From: an uncultured Eubacteriales bacterium
GTDB lineage: Bacteria; Bacillota; Clostridia; Oscillospirales; QAMX01
Reading direction: 5' to 3'
Length of the DNA: 64,000 nt
Assembly: GCA_934546935.1 (NCBI GenBank)
Contig: CAKTEH010000009.1
Span: forward strand, 1-64,000
How positions within the stretch are numbered: the stretch's first letter is position 1; every line of letters begins with the position of its first letter. A program made the translations under genes and the position numbers. This document shows, in pieces, positions 24,148 to 33,160 of this stretch. The notes below the pieces were generated by a model. That model had not been told where the DNA came from. It saw nothing but the letters and a program-made list of their open reading frames with translations, and ran no database searches.

Positions 24148-25596
24148 TCAGCTTTCCGGGAGCGTAGAAGGCGAGACCGGAAGAATATCCGCCGGTTTTT
24201 CCGACGCAATATCATCAACAATATTGCGGATCCATATGCCTTTTTTCACCAGGATAAACCCGAAAGCAGCCTTGATCAGGTTTGCCAGTTCTACGCAGAT
24301 GAAAATGAGGACAATATCCCAATTGGTAAAGCGTGTCAGTACAAATGCGATCGGGACGCTGATCAGCCAAGTATATCCACTGTCAAAGCAAAAGGTCAGT
24401 ATCGTTTTCCCTCCGGAACGCAGGGTAAAGTAAGCGCAATGCGAAAATGCATACAGCGGCATACAGCAGGCGCAGACGCGGATCAGTATTGTAGCCAGCG
24501 ACCGGACGGTATCGGTCGTATTGTATATGTAAGGGATATAACGGGAAACCCCAAACAGCAAAACCCCCATCACAAAACAGGAGAAAATGGCCACGGTAAA
24601 TAGACGGTAGTCGGTTGTTTTAGCCTCTTCCGCGTTTCCTGCGCCAAGCGCCTGTCCGACCATGATGGAAACAGCGTTGCCCATGGACATGAATACAACG
24701 GAGAAAATATTGAAAACTGTACTTTCAATATTGAATGCGGCAACTACAGATAATCCGCGCAGGGAATAGCTTTGCGTTAATGTCGCCATTCCCATTGACC
24801 AAAGTCCTTCGTTTAGAAGAAGGGGGATTCCCTTGAGGGTAATTTTCTTGGCCAGATCCAACGGGATGCGCAGGCTTCTGTATACACCTTTGAAAAAGGG
24901 AAATTTATAAAGCTTTGTATGTGTACCGATTACTACAAATATAAGTTCCACATAACGCGATAAGACCGTAGCTAGCGCGGCGCCTGACGCTCCCATCTGT
25001 GGAAAACCGAATTTACCGAAAATCAACAGGTAGTTAAACACAAGATTTGTCAGTACGGCAGTAATACTGGCGCGCATTGGAAGCAGGGTCTCGCCGGTTT
25101 CACGCAGGCTGGTTGCATAGGTTTGTACCAACCCGAAGGGAAGCAGTCCCCAGATGATTATATTTAAATAGCTTTTCGCACTCTCAAAGGTGAGCTGCAA
25201 ATCGCTCCCATCCCCGGTTTCATTCATGTACAAAGACAGAAGCTGTGGCCCAAAAACAGAAAAAACTGTAATTCCAATGGCAGACACAATCAATACGACA
25301 TAAAGCTTAAACCGGAAGGTGTGCCGCACGCCTTCATGGTTTTTTTGGCCGAAGAACTGTGCGCCAAAAATCCCGGGGCCGGAAAGGCCGCCGAAAATAC
25401 ACAGGTTAAAAACAAAAACCAGTTGGTTTGCAATGGATACGCCGGACATCTGCTCTGTCCCGACACGGCCGACCATAATATTGTCCAGAAAACTGACAAA
25501 GTTTGTAATGGTATTTTGGATAATAATAGGCAGGACTACGGCGACAACTGCGGCATAAAAGCGTTTGTCGCCGATGAATCGGTTCGGTTTTATCAT
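24148..25596 (-). CDS. MATE-family multidrug/Na+ efflux transporter (first copy)
   Basis: 482 residues with about 12 transmembrane helices in two MatE repeats. MATE features include VLPIIIQNTITNFVSFLDNI in helix 1-2, GAQFFGQKNHEG, and the second-half SIMVGQALGAGNAEEAK. It expels cationic or organic toxins using a Na+ or H+ gradient. AGCGGAGGA lies 5 bases before the ATG. It shares the strand with the GH2 gene upstream, 39 bases away, so the two may be one transcript. Substrate unknown. Confidence 0.9.
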   Translation of the reverse strand: MIKPNRFIGDKRFYAAVVAVVLPIIIQNTITNFVSFLDNIMVGRVGTEQMSGVSIANQLVFVFNLCIFGGLSGPGIFGAQFFGQKNHEGVRHTFRFKLYVVLIVSAIGITVFSVFGPQLLSLYMNETGDGSDLQLTFESAKSYLNIIIWGLLPFGLVQTYATSLRETGETLLPMRASITAVLTNLVFNYLLIFGKFGFPQMGASGAALATVLSRYVELIFVVIGTHTKLYKFPFFKGVYRSLRIPLDLAKKITLKGIPLLLNEGLWSMGMATLTQSYSLRGLSVVAAFNIESTVFNIFSVVFMSMGNAVSIMVGQALGAGNAEEAKTTDYRLFTVAIFSCFVMGVLLFGVSRYIPYIYNTTDTVRSLATILIRVCACCMPLYAFSHCAYFTLRSGGKTILTFCFDSGYTWLISVPIAFVLTRFTNWDIVLIFICVELANLIKAAFGFILVKKGIWIRNIVDDIASEKPADILPVSPSTLPES

Positions 25597-25635
25597 AGTT
25601 CCTCCGCTTATATTCTATATGGTTATTTCTAAGAA

Positions 25636-27303
25636 TCAGGTATTACCAGTCTTTACTGCAAACATTTCCTTTACGACGTCATAGGCAAGTTTGGGGCGCC
25701 GGTATTCATCTACAACGCCCTTGTTATTATGGCAACGAGCCCGCTTGGCAAACCAGACCTCTTCGCTTACGCGGCAATCGGCAAACTGCCAAATAAAAGC
25801 GCCGCTGACATTTGGATCATTTAGATAATAATTTAAATGATCCCGAAGTACATCAGCCTGATACTCTTCGGTCCATTTACAATGTGAACGGTCCCGGAAC
25901 CCATAATTGGCTCCTGCGCCAAATTCACTGGCGATAATGGGTTTATTGGCGCCGCCAGATTCACGGATCCAGTCAATTTCCTGCCGGTTACGCTCTGCTG
26001 CCGGCGAATCCTCATACCATCCTGCGTATAAGTTATAAGAAACAATGTCTGGAAGGTCGAGGCAGATATCCTTGAAGTGACGGCAGGTTGCCGATGTAGC
26101 AGGCCGCGAAGCGTCTAAACTTTGCAGCTGTGCATATTGTTTTTCATACATACGCCTGCCTTCTTCGGTTTCCGAAGCGCATTCATTTAAAATTCCCCAG
26201 ATAATAATGGCAGGATGGTTATAATGATTTTCTACCATTTCATGGATACAGTCTGCGCACTGCCGTTCAAAATTTGGATTTTGCATATCCGGCAACGTTA
26301 GCCCCCGTGCATGGCTTTCCTCCCAGACCAATATCCCCCGTTCGTCACACAGATCAAGAAAACGTTCGTCATTGGGATAATGGCAGGTACGAACTGCATT
26401 TGCATGCATATCCTGCATCAAATCCATATCCTGTACCATATGCTGGAAACTGACAGCGCAGCCGTCGGAAGCATAGTCTTCATGCCGGTTAAAGCCTTTT
26501 AAAAATATGGGGTTTCCGTTGAGCAGAAGGCGGGTACCCTGTATTTCTATCCGGCGGAATCCCACGCGCTCGATGAAATCGTCTATTTCTTTCCCTTCAA
26601 TATAAACAACGCTGTTAAGCATGTACAGATTTGGGTGCTCCGGCGACCATTCCCGGACGCTGGGGAACGCATGAGATAAATGGACAATACGTTCTTTGCT
26701 GGCTTCGAGATATGCATCTGCATGTATGGACTGTCCATTTAATGTGATACAGAGCGAAGCACGATAATCTTTTTGTGAAAGATTGCACAGGCTGATTTCA
26801 ATTTCACCGTGCCATATACCATTTATCCAAACGGGCGTAAAATGCACCTTCCGGATATAAACGTCGGGAAGATATTCAAGGCACACAGGCCGTATGATGC
26901 CGCCATATGTATAATAATCGTTAGGGATGTGTAAAGCGCTATCCGCAGTAAAGCGATTATCTACCACAACACGCAATATATGCTCCCCGGCTGAAACGTT
27001 TTGAATGACCGCCGAAAACGGAGTATAAGCATTATAGTGGTGGGTAATTTGGTGTCCGTCCAGAAAGACGTCGGCCGTATGGCTGACGCCTTTGAATTCC
27101 AGATGCAGATTTTCCATCTGTGCCAATGTAATTTTCCGGGTATAAGTTCCCACACCCCGGTACCGGAGAAAATCGGGATGCTGTTCCCAGCAAGACGGGA
27201 CGGGGAGCCGGTATGATTTTTCAACACCGTCCATATGGAGATCCCAAAGCCCATCCAATTCCTCTCCCTGCCGGATACGGTGGGTTTTAAAGAGTCTGAT
27301 CAT
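25636..27303 (-). CDS. Beta-glucuronidase-type glycoside hydrolase family 2
   Basis: 555 residues from the ATG at 27303 (AAAGGAG 6 bases upstream); a longer frame to 27348 lacks support. Three GH2 domains are seen: sugar-binding jelly roll (about 15-165), immunoglobulin-like (about 170-260) and TIM barrel (about 265-555). The general acid/base is Glu374 in IWGILNECAS and the nucleophile Glu460 in IIASEFGAGA. The NNKG motif near 528 fits the Asn-x-Lys that beta-glucuronidases use to hold the carboxylate of glucuronic acid. No signal peptide. Together with the GH67 enzyme this suggests repeated use of uronic-acid-decorated glycans; beta-galactosidase cannot be excluded. Confidence 0.88.
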   Translation of the reverse strand: MIRLFKTHRIRQGEELDGLWDLHMDGVEKSYRLPVPSCWEQHPDFLRYRGVGTYTRKITLAQMENLHLEFKGVSHTADVFLDGHQITHHYNAYTPFSAVIQNVSAGEHILRVVVDNRFTADSALHIPNDYYTYGGIIRPVCLEYLPDVYIRKVHFTPVWINGIWHGEIEISLCNLSQKDYRASLCITLNGQSIHADAYLEASKERIVHLSHAFPSVREWSPEHPNLYMLNSVVYIEGKEIDDFIERVGFRRIEIQGTRLLLNGNPIFLKGFNRHEDYASDGCAVSFQHMVQDMDLMQDMHANAVRTCHYPNDERFLDLCDERGILVWEESHARGLTLPDMQNPNFERQCADCIHEMVENHYNHPAIIIWGILNECASETEEGRRMYEKQYAQLQSLDASRPATSATCRHFKDICLDLPDIVSYNLYAGWYEDSPAAERNRQEIDWIRESGGANKPIIASEFGAGANYGFRDRSHCKWTEEYQADVLRDHLNYYLNDPNVSGAFIWQFADCRVSEEVWFAKRARCHNNKGVVDEYRRPKLAYDVVKEMFAVKTGNT

Positions 27304-27359
27304 AGCATGCTCCTTTTGTGTTCCTGAACATATTTGGAAATATTGCATCCTATTGGTAA

Positions 27360-27390
27360 TATGCAGGTATTATGATATAATACCTGCATA
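27360..27390. promoter_or_regulatory. Perfect 14-bp palindrome upstream of the GH2 gene, likely operator
   Basis: TATGCAGGTATTAT (27360-27373) and its exact complement (27377-27390) flank a 3-base centre. On the plus strand it contains TATAAT spaced 17 bases from TTGGTA; on the minus strand TTGTCA stands just outside it with a weak -10 inside. The arrangement fits a repressor or activator site controlling the GH2 (beta-glucuronidase) gene. It also could be a terminator-like hairpin, but there is no T-run. Confidence 0.65.
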
Positions 27391-27531
27391 AGATGACAAT
27401 TGTTTATGTTTTGTTTTTCGGGAAAGGAGAACTTCGGGCGTTTCGGCCTGAAATTTTTAAAAAGACAAAGAAAACCAAACTCGCTTTTCTTAAAGCAATA
27501 TAATGTCTATGGAAAAGCCGGACAGGACGCC

Positions 27532-28254
27532 TTAGTCGTTGTCCCAGTTGTGCCAGATATTCTGCACGTCGTCGCAGTCTTCCAAGACTTCCAGCATTTT
27601 CTCCATATTCTTGATATCTTTCTCATCTGAGAGCTTGACATAGGTGGCCGGAACCATTGCTATTTCCGCAGACATGAAGGTATACCCTTTTTCTTCCAGC
27701 GCAGTACTGACCGCGGTGAAATCGTCGGGCTTGGTATATACTTCAAAAATTCCGTCTTCTGCGGAAAAATCATCCGCGCCCGCATCAATGGCTTCCATCA
27801 TAACCTCATCTTCTTCCAGTTCCTCTCCGTCGATTACGATAACGCCCTTTTGAGAAAACTGCCAGGATACGCAGCCGGTTGCCCCCATATTTCCGCCGTA
27901 CTTGTCAAAGTGGTGACGCACGTCGCTGGCGGTACGGTTTTTGTTATCAGTCAGCGTCTCTACAATCAAAGCAACGCCGCCTGGGCCATAGCCCTCGTAA
28001 GTTATGGAAAAATAGTCTGCCGTATCGGCGCCGGACGCCTTCTGCAGCATACGGTTAATGTTATCGTTGGGCACGTTGTTGGCTTTCGCTTTTGCAATAA
28101 CATCGCGCAGGCGGTTATTGGAATCCGGATTCGGGCCGCCGTCGCGGACAGCAATTGCAATCTCCTTGCCGATCCTTGCAAAGATTTTCGCGCGTGCGGC
28201 ATCGGCGCCTTCTTTTTTGCGTTTAATATTATTCCATTTGGAATGTCCGGACAT
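27532..28254 (-). CDS. yebC: YebC/PmpR-family protein (translation or transcription regulator)
   Basis: 240 residues beginning MSGHSKWNNIKRKKEGADAA, the universal YebC signature, with YEGYGPGGVALIVETLTDNK at about 95-115. The family was long called a transcription regulator; more recent work reports an effect on translation of proline stretches. It is a highly conserved housekeeping gene, single copy here. GGAGG stands 5-6 bases before the ATG. I see no clear terminator after it, only about 230 bases of intergenic DNA containing the GH2 promoter region. Confidence 0.93.
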   Translation of the reverse strand: MSGHSKWNNIKRKKEGADAARAKIFARIGKEIAIAVRDGGPNPDSNNRLRDVIAKAKANNVPNDNINRMLQKASGADTADYFSITYEGYGPGGVALIVETLTDNKNRTASDVRHHFDKYGGNMGATGCVSWQFSQKGVIVIDGEELEEDEVMMEAIDAGADDFSAEDGIFEVYTKPDDFTAVSTALEEKGYTFMSAEIAMVPATYVKLSDEKDIKNMEKMLEVLEDCDDVQNIWHNWDND

Positions 28255-28383
28255 AAGATAACCTCCAGTATATGAAAATTATAAAATCATAAGCACAACG
28301 GTTATTATAAAGGAAAGGGATTGGAAAATCAACAGGTTTGCATGAAAAAACATGCGGGAAATATGGGATAGGAGCGGATAATC

Positions 28384-29703
28384 ATGGAAAAAGTCAAAAA
28401 AGCACTGGTTTTTGGCGGCGGCGGTGCTCTCGGTGCCTATGAAATAGGCGTTTGGAACGTACTGCAGCTGTATGGATACCGGCCTGACCTTGTGGTTGGG
28501 ACAAGTGTCGGCGCGCTGAATGCGGCGATTTATGCGCAGGGGGAATATGAAAACGCATACCGTATGTGGAAAAACATAACTACCGACCAGGTCTTTGCCA
28601 TACAGGCAAAGACGGGGGAGGATATTGGAGAATTTTCGGAAAAACTTCGCGTGATGAATGCAATTGGGCGCGAAGCGCTGATCCACATGGGCGCCGATGC
28701 CCAACCGCTGCGCAAAATATTGGAATGCTATGTGGACGAAGACAGAATCCGGAAAAGCGGCATAGAGTTGGGGGTGGTCTGTATGTCGCTGCGGGATATG
28801 CGGGGCGTTTGCCAAAGTCTGAAGCGGATGAAAAAAGGAACCCTGATTGACTGGCTGATGGCGTCCGCCGCGATTTTCCCAGCCGTACGTGCCTGTAAAA
28901 TTGAAGATGCTTATTATATTGACGGGGGATATTACGACACGGTTCCCTGTGAATTTGCCGAAGATCTTGGCGCGCGGGAAATCCTGGCCGTGGATACGCA
29001 TGCGGTCGGCCTGCGCCGCAGTACACACCGGGCGAAGGTTTCCAGGATTGAACCGGAATGGGATCTTGGCAGCGAACTGTTTTTTAAACCGGAACTCACA
29101 CAACGCCTGTTTGAGTTGGGCCGGTTGGATGCATTAAAGCACTATAACGAATATGAAGGCGTACTGTATGCGTTTGCACCCGGATTTTCGCATGCAGCCG
29201 GACATACAGCACGCATTGCATGCCAAAAGCTGCGCCTGCTTGCCCCGCAGGAGCATGACGGATTGCTGTCAAAAGGAACCTATGCCCTGATGGCGAAACG
29301 TACTGCAGCGTATCTGAAAACCTTGTACAGATACCATAGCGGCAAGGAAAATGATTCGCCGGTACGTTTGGCGGAAAATGCAGGGCGGATATTCGAGCTG
29401 GATCCAGCAAGGCCGTATACGGGGATGGAATTTGACGCGGAAATTGTACGGCGGTATACGGACTGCACGATCCCCAAAGACAGCTTGGAGAAAGTCCTTC
29501 AGAATGCAGGGGAGGGAAGAGAAAAGACAAATCAGGTGCTGGCCGAGCTGCGCAAATCCCGAAGCACGGAAATCGCCGCGGCCATTGCAAGGCAGCTGAA
29601 AGCAGGCTTTAAAAATGAGACGGAGCGCGGTGGTATGCGGCTGTTGGCCGCGGCTTTTCCGGCAGAATTCCTTGCCGGGATATATGTTATAAGCCTCTCA
29701 TAG
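28384..29703 (+). CDS. Patatin-like phospholipase with unknown C-terminal half
   Basis: 439 residues. The patatin domain (about 1-280) has the oxyanion loop FGGGGALGAYEIG, the Ser nucleophile in GTSVGALNA and the catalytic Asp in YIDGGYYDTVP. The C-terminal 150 residues (from about 285, including TYALMAKRTAAYLKTLYRYH) match no motif I know and may bind membrane or a partner. It likely hydrolyses phospholipid acyl esters. No signal peptide or membrane segment. TAGGAGC lies 8 bases before the ATG. Confidence 0.87.
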   Translation: MEKVKKALVFGGGGALGAYEIGVWNVLQLYGYRPDLVVGTSVGALNAAIYAQGEYENAYRMWKNITTDQVFAIQAKTGEDIGEFSEKLRVMNAIGREALIHMGADAQPLRKILECYVDEDRIRKSGIELGVVCMSLRDMRGVCQSLKRMKKGTLIDWLMASAAIFPAVRACKIEDAYYIDGGYYDTVPCEFAEDLGAREILAVDTHAVGLRRSTHRAKVSRIEPEWDLGSELFFKPELTQRLFELGRLDALKHYNEYEGVLYAFAPGFSHAAGHTARIACQKLRLLAPQEHDGLLSKGTYALMAKRTAAYLKTLYRYHSGKENDSPVRLAENAGRIFELDPARPYTGMEFDAEIVRRYTDCTIPKDSLEKVLQNAGEGREKTNQVLAELRKSRSTEIAAAIARQLKAGFKNETERGGMRLLAAAFPAEFLAGIYVISLS

Positions 29704-29727
29704 CTTTGCCTACCGCCTCGAACCGGG

Positions 29728-29769
29728 AAAAAACGCCGTACAGAAAACACTTTCTGTACGGCGTTTTTT
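29728..29769. terminator. Bidirectional terminator
   Basis: A 19-base inverted repeat (29728-29746 with 29751-29769) with loop ACAC has A-run and T-run ends. It sits between the convergent patatin and deacetylase genes. Confidence 0.93.
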
Positions 29770-29785
29770 CGAATGATCGAGTTTA

Positions 29786-30622
29786 TCAGGAAAGGGAGAG
29801 CGTTTCTTCCGGCATGATGTGGAATACCTTCCCCTCATGACAGAAATAAATTTCCTGAGCGCTCGGGTTATGTACCCGTGTCCCATCCACGGAAAATATA
29901 AGGCGGCGGTAGGCTTCTATATAGGTATAAGCTTCCATATTGGTGCAGTACCAGACGTCTTTACGGCGGCCAAGCGTTTGCGCAATATTTTCCAACAATT
30001 CCCAGTTGTCATATTGATCGAATTCATAACTGTGGCCCCAGATATAAAAGAACTTGGCCTTGGGGCGGGGATCGTCAGCCAGGAATTTTTCCATTAGCTC
30101 TGAGAGCGCCGGATCATTATGATGGCAGGTAGCCTCCAGGCGGAGCCAGTCGCGCGGCAAGTCAAAGCGATGGGAGGAAATAACCGTACGGGCATATGCA
30201 ATGCCGCTGTCCTTTAAAATCTGTACAACCCGGTCGTCAAATACGCCGTAAGGATAGGCGTGCCCGCGAACAATGCAACCAAACTGCGCTTCCAGGTTTT
30301 CGCGGTCTTTGACAATCTCATAGGCAATACGCGCGTCCGGCATCCGGTCAATAAAAGGATGCGTCAGCGCGTGCGTAGAAATTTCATGCGGCGCATGGTA
30401 AGCAGCGTCAATCTGGCTGCGGCTCATGCGGCGATGGATTGTCCCGGCGGGATATGCAGTACCCTCCGGCGCATAAAGCCCGGAATTGAGGTTAAAAGTG
30501 CATTTGATTCCGTAGCGGTCAAGGATCTCCATCATCCGGATATCTGTTTCCACACCGTCGTCATAGCTGAGCGTCAGGGCCCGAAGCCGCCCATTTGGGA
30601 ACAAAAGATCTGTCTGCGCCAT
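29786..30622 (-). CDS. Polysaccharide deacetylase-family protein (NodB fold)
   Basis: 278 residues. NodB motifs are TLSYDDG (motif 1, metal and base Asp), HEISTHALTHP (motif 2, His-x3-His), and AYPYG with the tail FYIWGHSYEFDQ. It would remove N- or O-acetyl groups from glycans such as peptidoglycan or plant polysaccharide. No signal peptide is seen, so a cytosolic or non-classical location is suggested. Active-site residues are present. It is the last gene of a minus-strand run with two hydrolases (30675-33062). Confidence 0.85.
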   Translation of the reverse strand: MAQTDLLFPNGRLRALTLSYDDGVETDIRMMEILDRYGIKCTFNLNSGLYAPEGTAYPAGTIHRRMSRSQIDAAYHAPHEISTHALTHPFIDRMPDARIAYEIVKDRENLEAQFGCIVRGHAYPYGVFDDRVVQILKDSGIAYARTVISSHRFDLPRDWLRLEATCHHNDPALSELMEKFLADDPRPKAKFFYIWGHSYEFDQYDNWELLENIAQTLGRRKDVWYCTNMEAYTYIEAYRRLIFSVDGTRVHNPSAQEIYFCHEGKVFHIMPEETLSLS

Positions 30623-30674
30623 TTTTTCACCTCATCAAAAAATTTATTTGAAGATAACCAAAAACAGCTTTTAT

Positions 30675-31571
30675 CTACAGCGCGGGAATAATCATATCCC
30701 TAAGAGGACGGAGAAAATCCAGTGGCTGCCTGGATTCGGCGTTGATCGCAATAACAGCATTTTGGGCATCCAAGATGATAATATACTGGCCATACTTGCC
30801 GTTGGCAGAATAGCTGCCCTGTGGGCCAGTCCAGAAAAAGTAGCCGAATGCTTCACGTCCAAGCGGATCGTTTTCCAGTTTGATATATGGTGTCTTGCTT
30901 TTGCATATCCATTCCTGGGTCAGAATACGCCGTCCATTATATGTACCTCCGTTCAGAAAAAGCTCTCCAAAACGGAGCATTTCCGACGTGCACAGAAACA
31001 ATCCACCAGCACCGAAATTATAGCCGCGAGGATCAACCTCCCAGCTTGTTCGCCGGATGCCGAGGGGTTGGAATAGGCGAGGGGTGAGGTAGTCGTTCAA
31101 TGTGCATCCTGCACGCCGGGAAATCAGCACGCCCAGCAGATAAGGCCCAAAATTGGTATAGTGGTAAACTGTCCCTGGTGTATAATCAAAAGGCTTGGAA
31201 AGCAGATAACGAACCCAATCCTCTTCATCCAGAAATGGGCGCTGTCCGCCCATCAGATAGGACTCTTTTTGACCAACGGTCATAGTAAGTAAATGTTCAA
31301 GCTTCAGCTTCCGGAGATTTTCTGGGATTTCCTTCGGGAGCTCATCCGGAAAACAGTCAACAACATTTTCTTCGACGCAAAGCAACCCTTCTTTGACGGC
31401 AATTCCAATGGCAGCAGAAGTAAAACTTTTGGTTGCCGAGTAAATATTGCGGCGATGTTCCTCGTCAAAATGATGCTCGGCAATGCGCTCGCCGTTTTGA
31501 CTGATGATGATATTTGTCATCCGTGAGCCTGCAACCGCATTGATGAAATGGCTCCATAATTGTTTATCCAT
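30675..31571 (-). CDS. Beta-lactamase-family serine hydrolase (second copy)
   Basis: 298 residues. SxxK is IYSATKSFTSAAIG (Ser-x-x-Lys), and YHYTNFG gives the Tyr-x-Asn motif of class C beta-lactamase-type enzymes. A closing glycine-rich YFFWTGPQGSYSANGKYGQY resembles the third motif region. It aligns well with the 18060-19541 gene, with ENLRKLKLEHLLTMTVG against ENMAKCTVGHVLAMDSG, so the two are paralogues, but this one lacks the C-terminal beta domain. Probably an esterase or peptidase of unknown substrate. It lies 27 bases after the preceding gene's stop. Confidence 0.85.
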   Translation of the reverse strand: MDKQLWSHFINAVAGSRMTNIIISQNGERIAEHHFDEEHRRNIYSATKSFTSAAIGIAVKEGLLCVEENVVDCFPDELPKEIPENLRKLKLEHLLTMTVGQKESYLMGGQRPFLDEEDWVRYLLSKPFDYTPGTVYHYTNFGPYLLGVLISRRAGCTLNDYLTPRLFQPLGIRRTSWEVDPRGYNFGAGGLFLCTSEMLRFGELFLNGGTYNGRRILTQEWICKSKTPYIKLENDPLGREAFGYFFWTGPQGSYSANGKYGQYIIILDAQNAVIAINAESRQPLDFLRPLRDMIIPAL

Positions 31572-31598
31572 TGTCCTGATCCTTTCTTTTTTAATTCC

Positions 31599-33062
31599 TC
31601 ATCTACAACGGGCCGCCGTACGCTCTGCCCACTGTATCATACGCCGCGCGTCAGCCGGAAGGATAAAGCCTTCTTCTACCTGGCCTTTCACGTAAGCGGA
31701 GAACGCTGTGAGATAGGCTTCAAGGCTTCCGTAAAGCGCAGTCATTTTTTCAAAGGAAAAGGGATTTTTCTCTCCGCACATTGCGCCCTGCTCAAATTTC
31801 GTACTACATCCAAGATAGGAAGCGGCCGGTATGTCGACAAAGGGCGTACGCAGTCCGCCTATCACGTTCCCATGCGCATCCCGGACAAGATTGCCTTCCG
31901 GATCCCGGGAGAAACGCGCAGCCTTTGGGGGTGCTGTACCAAACGCCCACCATTTGTACAGAAGCTCCAGAATACCACATACATAGTATTCTAAAGGCGT
32001 ATCGTTAAGCCCCTCAACGGTTTCCGGTGCGATGGGCGGACGGATTACGCCGGTCTTATCGGTTTCCTCATAGGAATTGAGCACTTTACAGATAATGTTG
32101 GTGTGCGGCGTGCCCGGGATTTCATAATACCGGATCTTATTATCCGGAGCGTCGCTGTCTTCCGGCCAGGAAAGCCCCTGCATGCCCCGAAATAAAAACA
32201 TATCCCCCTCGCTTGAGATCAAGATATAAGGCGAATCTACTTTTTCCATTACGGGGCCTGGAAGCCGCGCAGCTTGCGCCATAAAAGGCGTCTGGCATAA
32301 AGGCCGCCGAGATGCAACGCCGACGATATTGAGATAAGTATCAAACAGCTTTCGGCCATCTTTCGTTTTCAAATACCGGTGGAAACAGCTGGTATAGGTA
32401 TTCAAATACATGCCGGACTGGCTCTGTCCTGATAAGTTGAGATAGCTAACAGAATAGCCGCCCAGGCAGTTTTGCTTGCCTCCGCAACGGAGTAAGTTAG
32501 CCGTCTGGCTTAAAATATCCCAGACAAGCCCTTCTTCGGTCCCTTCAATACTTCCAAATCCATATTTTCCCGCAGGCTGCGGGACGGGCTCTGCAGAAGG
32601 CCAGCTCAGGCTGCGGTATCTTGCAAAATCAAAATTTTTCAGTGCCTGCACGCAAAGCGGTTTTGATGTAACGCCGACATAAGCATGGCCGGAGTCCAGG
32701 CAGTAATTATGAAAACGGTCCCATCCATCTTCGATGTCGTAACCGGATGAAGCATTGAGAATATCCATCAATACCCGTCCGGAATAATTTCGGATATCTT
32801 TTGGACGTCGTACTAAAATCCGGTTTTTATACGCAACGGCTTCATGCTTTATGTACAGCCTGCCGTTTTCGTCCAAGTCATAAACATTTGCAGTTCCAGA
32901 GAGAAAATATTCTTCTTCCACATATCCGTACGCCGCCAGATTCATCCGGCAGCGGGAAAATGCCATGGCGGAATATGGATGCGAAACCTGCGTTACAGGG
33001 ATCGGTCCCTCAATGGCGGGAAGCGTATGGATAGAAGCGGCGATTTTTCTTTCAAGTTCCAT
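31599..33062 (-). CDS. Alpha/beta-hydrolase domain protein (Abhydrolase_10-like)
   Basis: 487 residues. Alpha/beta-hydrolase traits: a nucleophile-elbow-like LSGQSQSGMYLN (about 217-228), PYILISSEGDMF as a strand carrying a possible catalytic acid, and a later GTPHTNI that could supply the His. The overall form fits PF20091-type proteins, whose substrates are unknown. No signal peptide. It is the first gene of a three-gene run with the serine hydrolase and polysaccharide deacetylase, suggesting joint processing of an acylated or acetylated compound. Confidence 0.65.
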   Translation of the reverse strand: MELERKIAASIHTLPAIEGPIPVTQVSHPYSAMAFSRCRMNLAAYGYVEEEYFLSGTANVYDLDENGRLYIKHEAVAYKNRILVRRPKDIRNYSGRVLMDILNASSGYDIEDGWDRFHNYCLDSGHAYVGVTSKPLCVQALKNFDFARYRSLSWPSAEPVPQPAGKYGFGSIEGTEEGLVWDILSQTANLLRCGGKQNCLGGYSVSYLNLSGQSQSGMYLNTYTSCFHRYLKTKDGRKLFDTYLNIVGVASRRPLCQTPFMAQAARLPGPVMEKVDSPYILISSEGDMFLFRGMQGLSWPEDSDAPDNKIRYYEIPGTPHTNIICKVLNSYEETDKTGVIRPPIAPETVEGLNDTPLEYYVCGILELLYKWWAFGTAPPKAARFSRDPEGNLVRDAHGNVIGGLRTPFVDIPAASYLGCSTKFEQGAMCGEKNPFSFEKMTALYGSLEAYLTAFSAYVKGQVEEGFILPADARRMIQWAERTAARCR

Positions 33063-33160
33063 ATCCGATGTCCTTTCGAGCTAATAATGGTTGTGTACAG
33101 ATGTTCATGCCTCTTTATGGCAGAAGTTATAATCCAAAATGTAGACAACCGCTTTTCAGT

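Noticed and set aside
27400..27630. 76-codon plus-strand frame next to the palindrome
   Set aside because: It runs into the antisense of yebC and would need that gene's codons read backward; the product has no family traits. The TATAAT on this strand may be chance.
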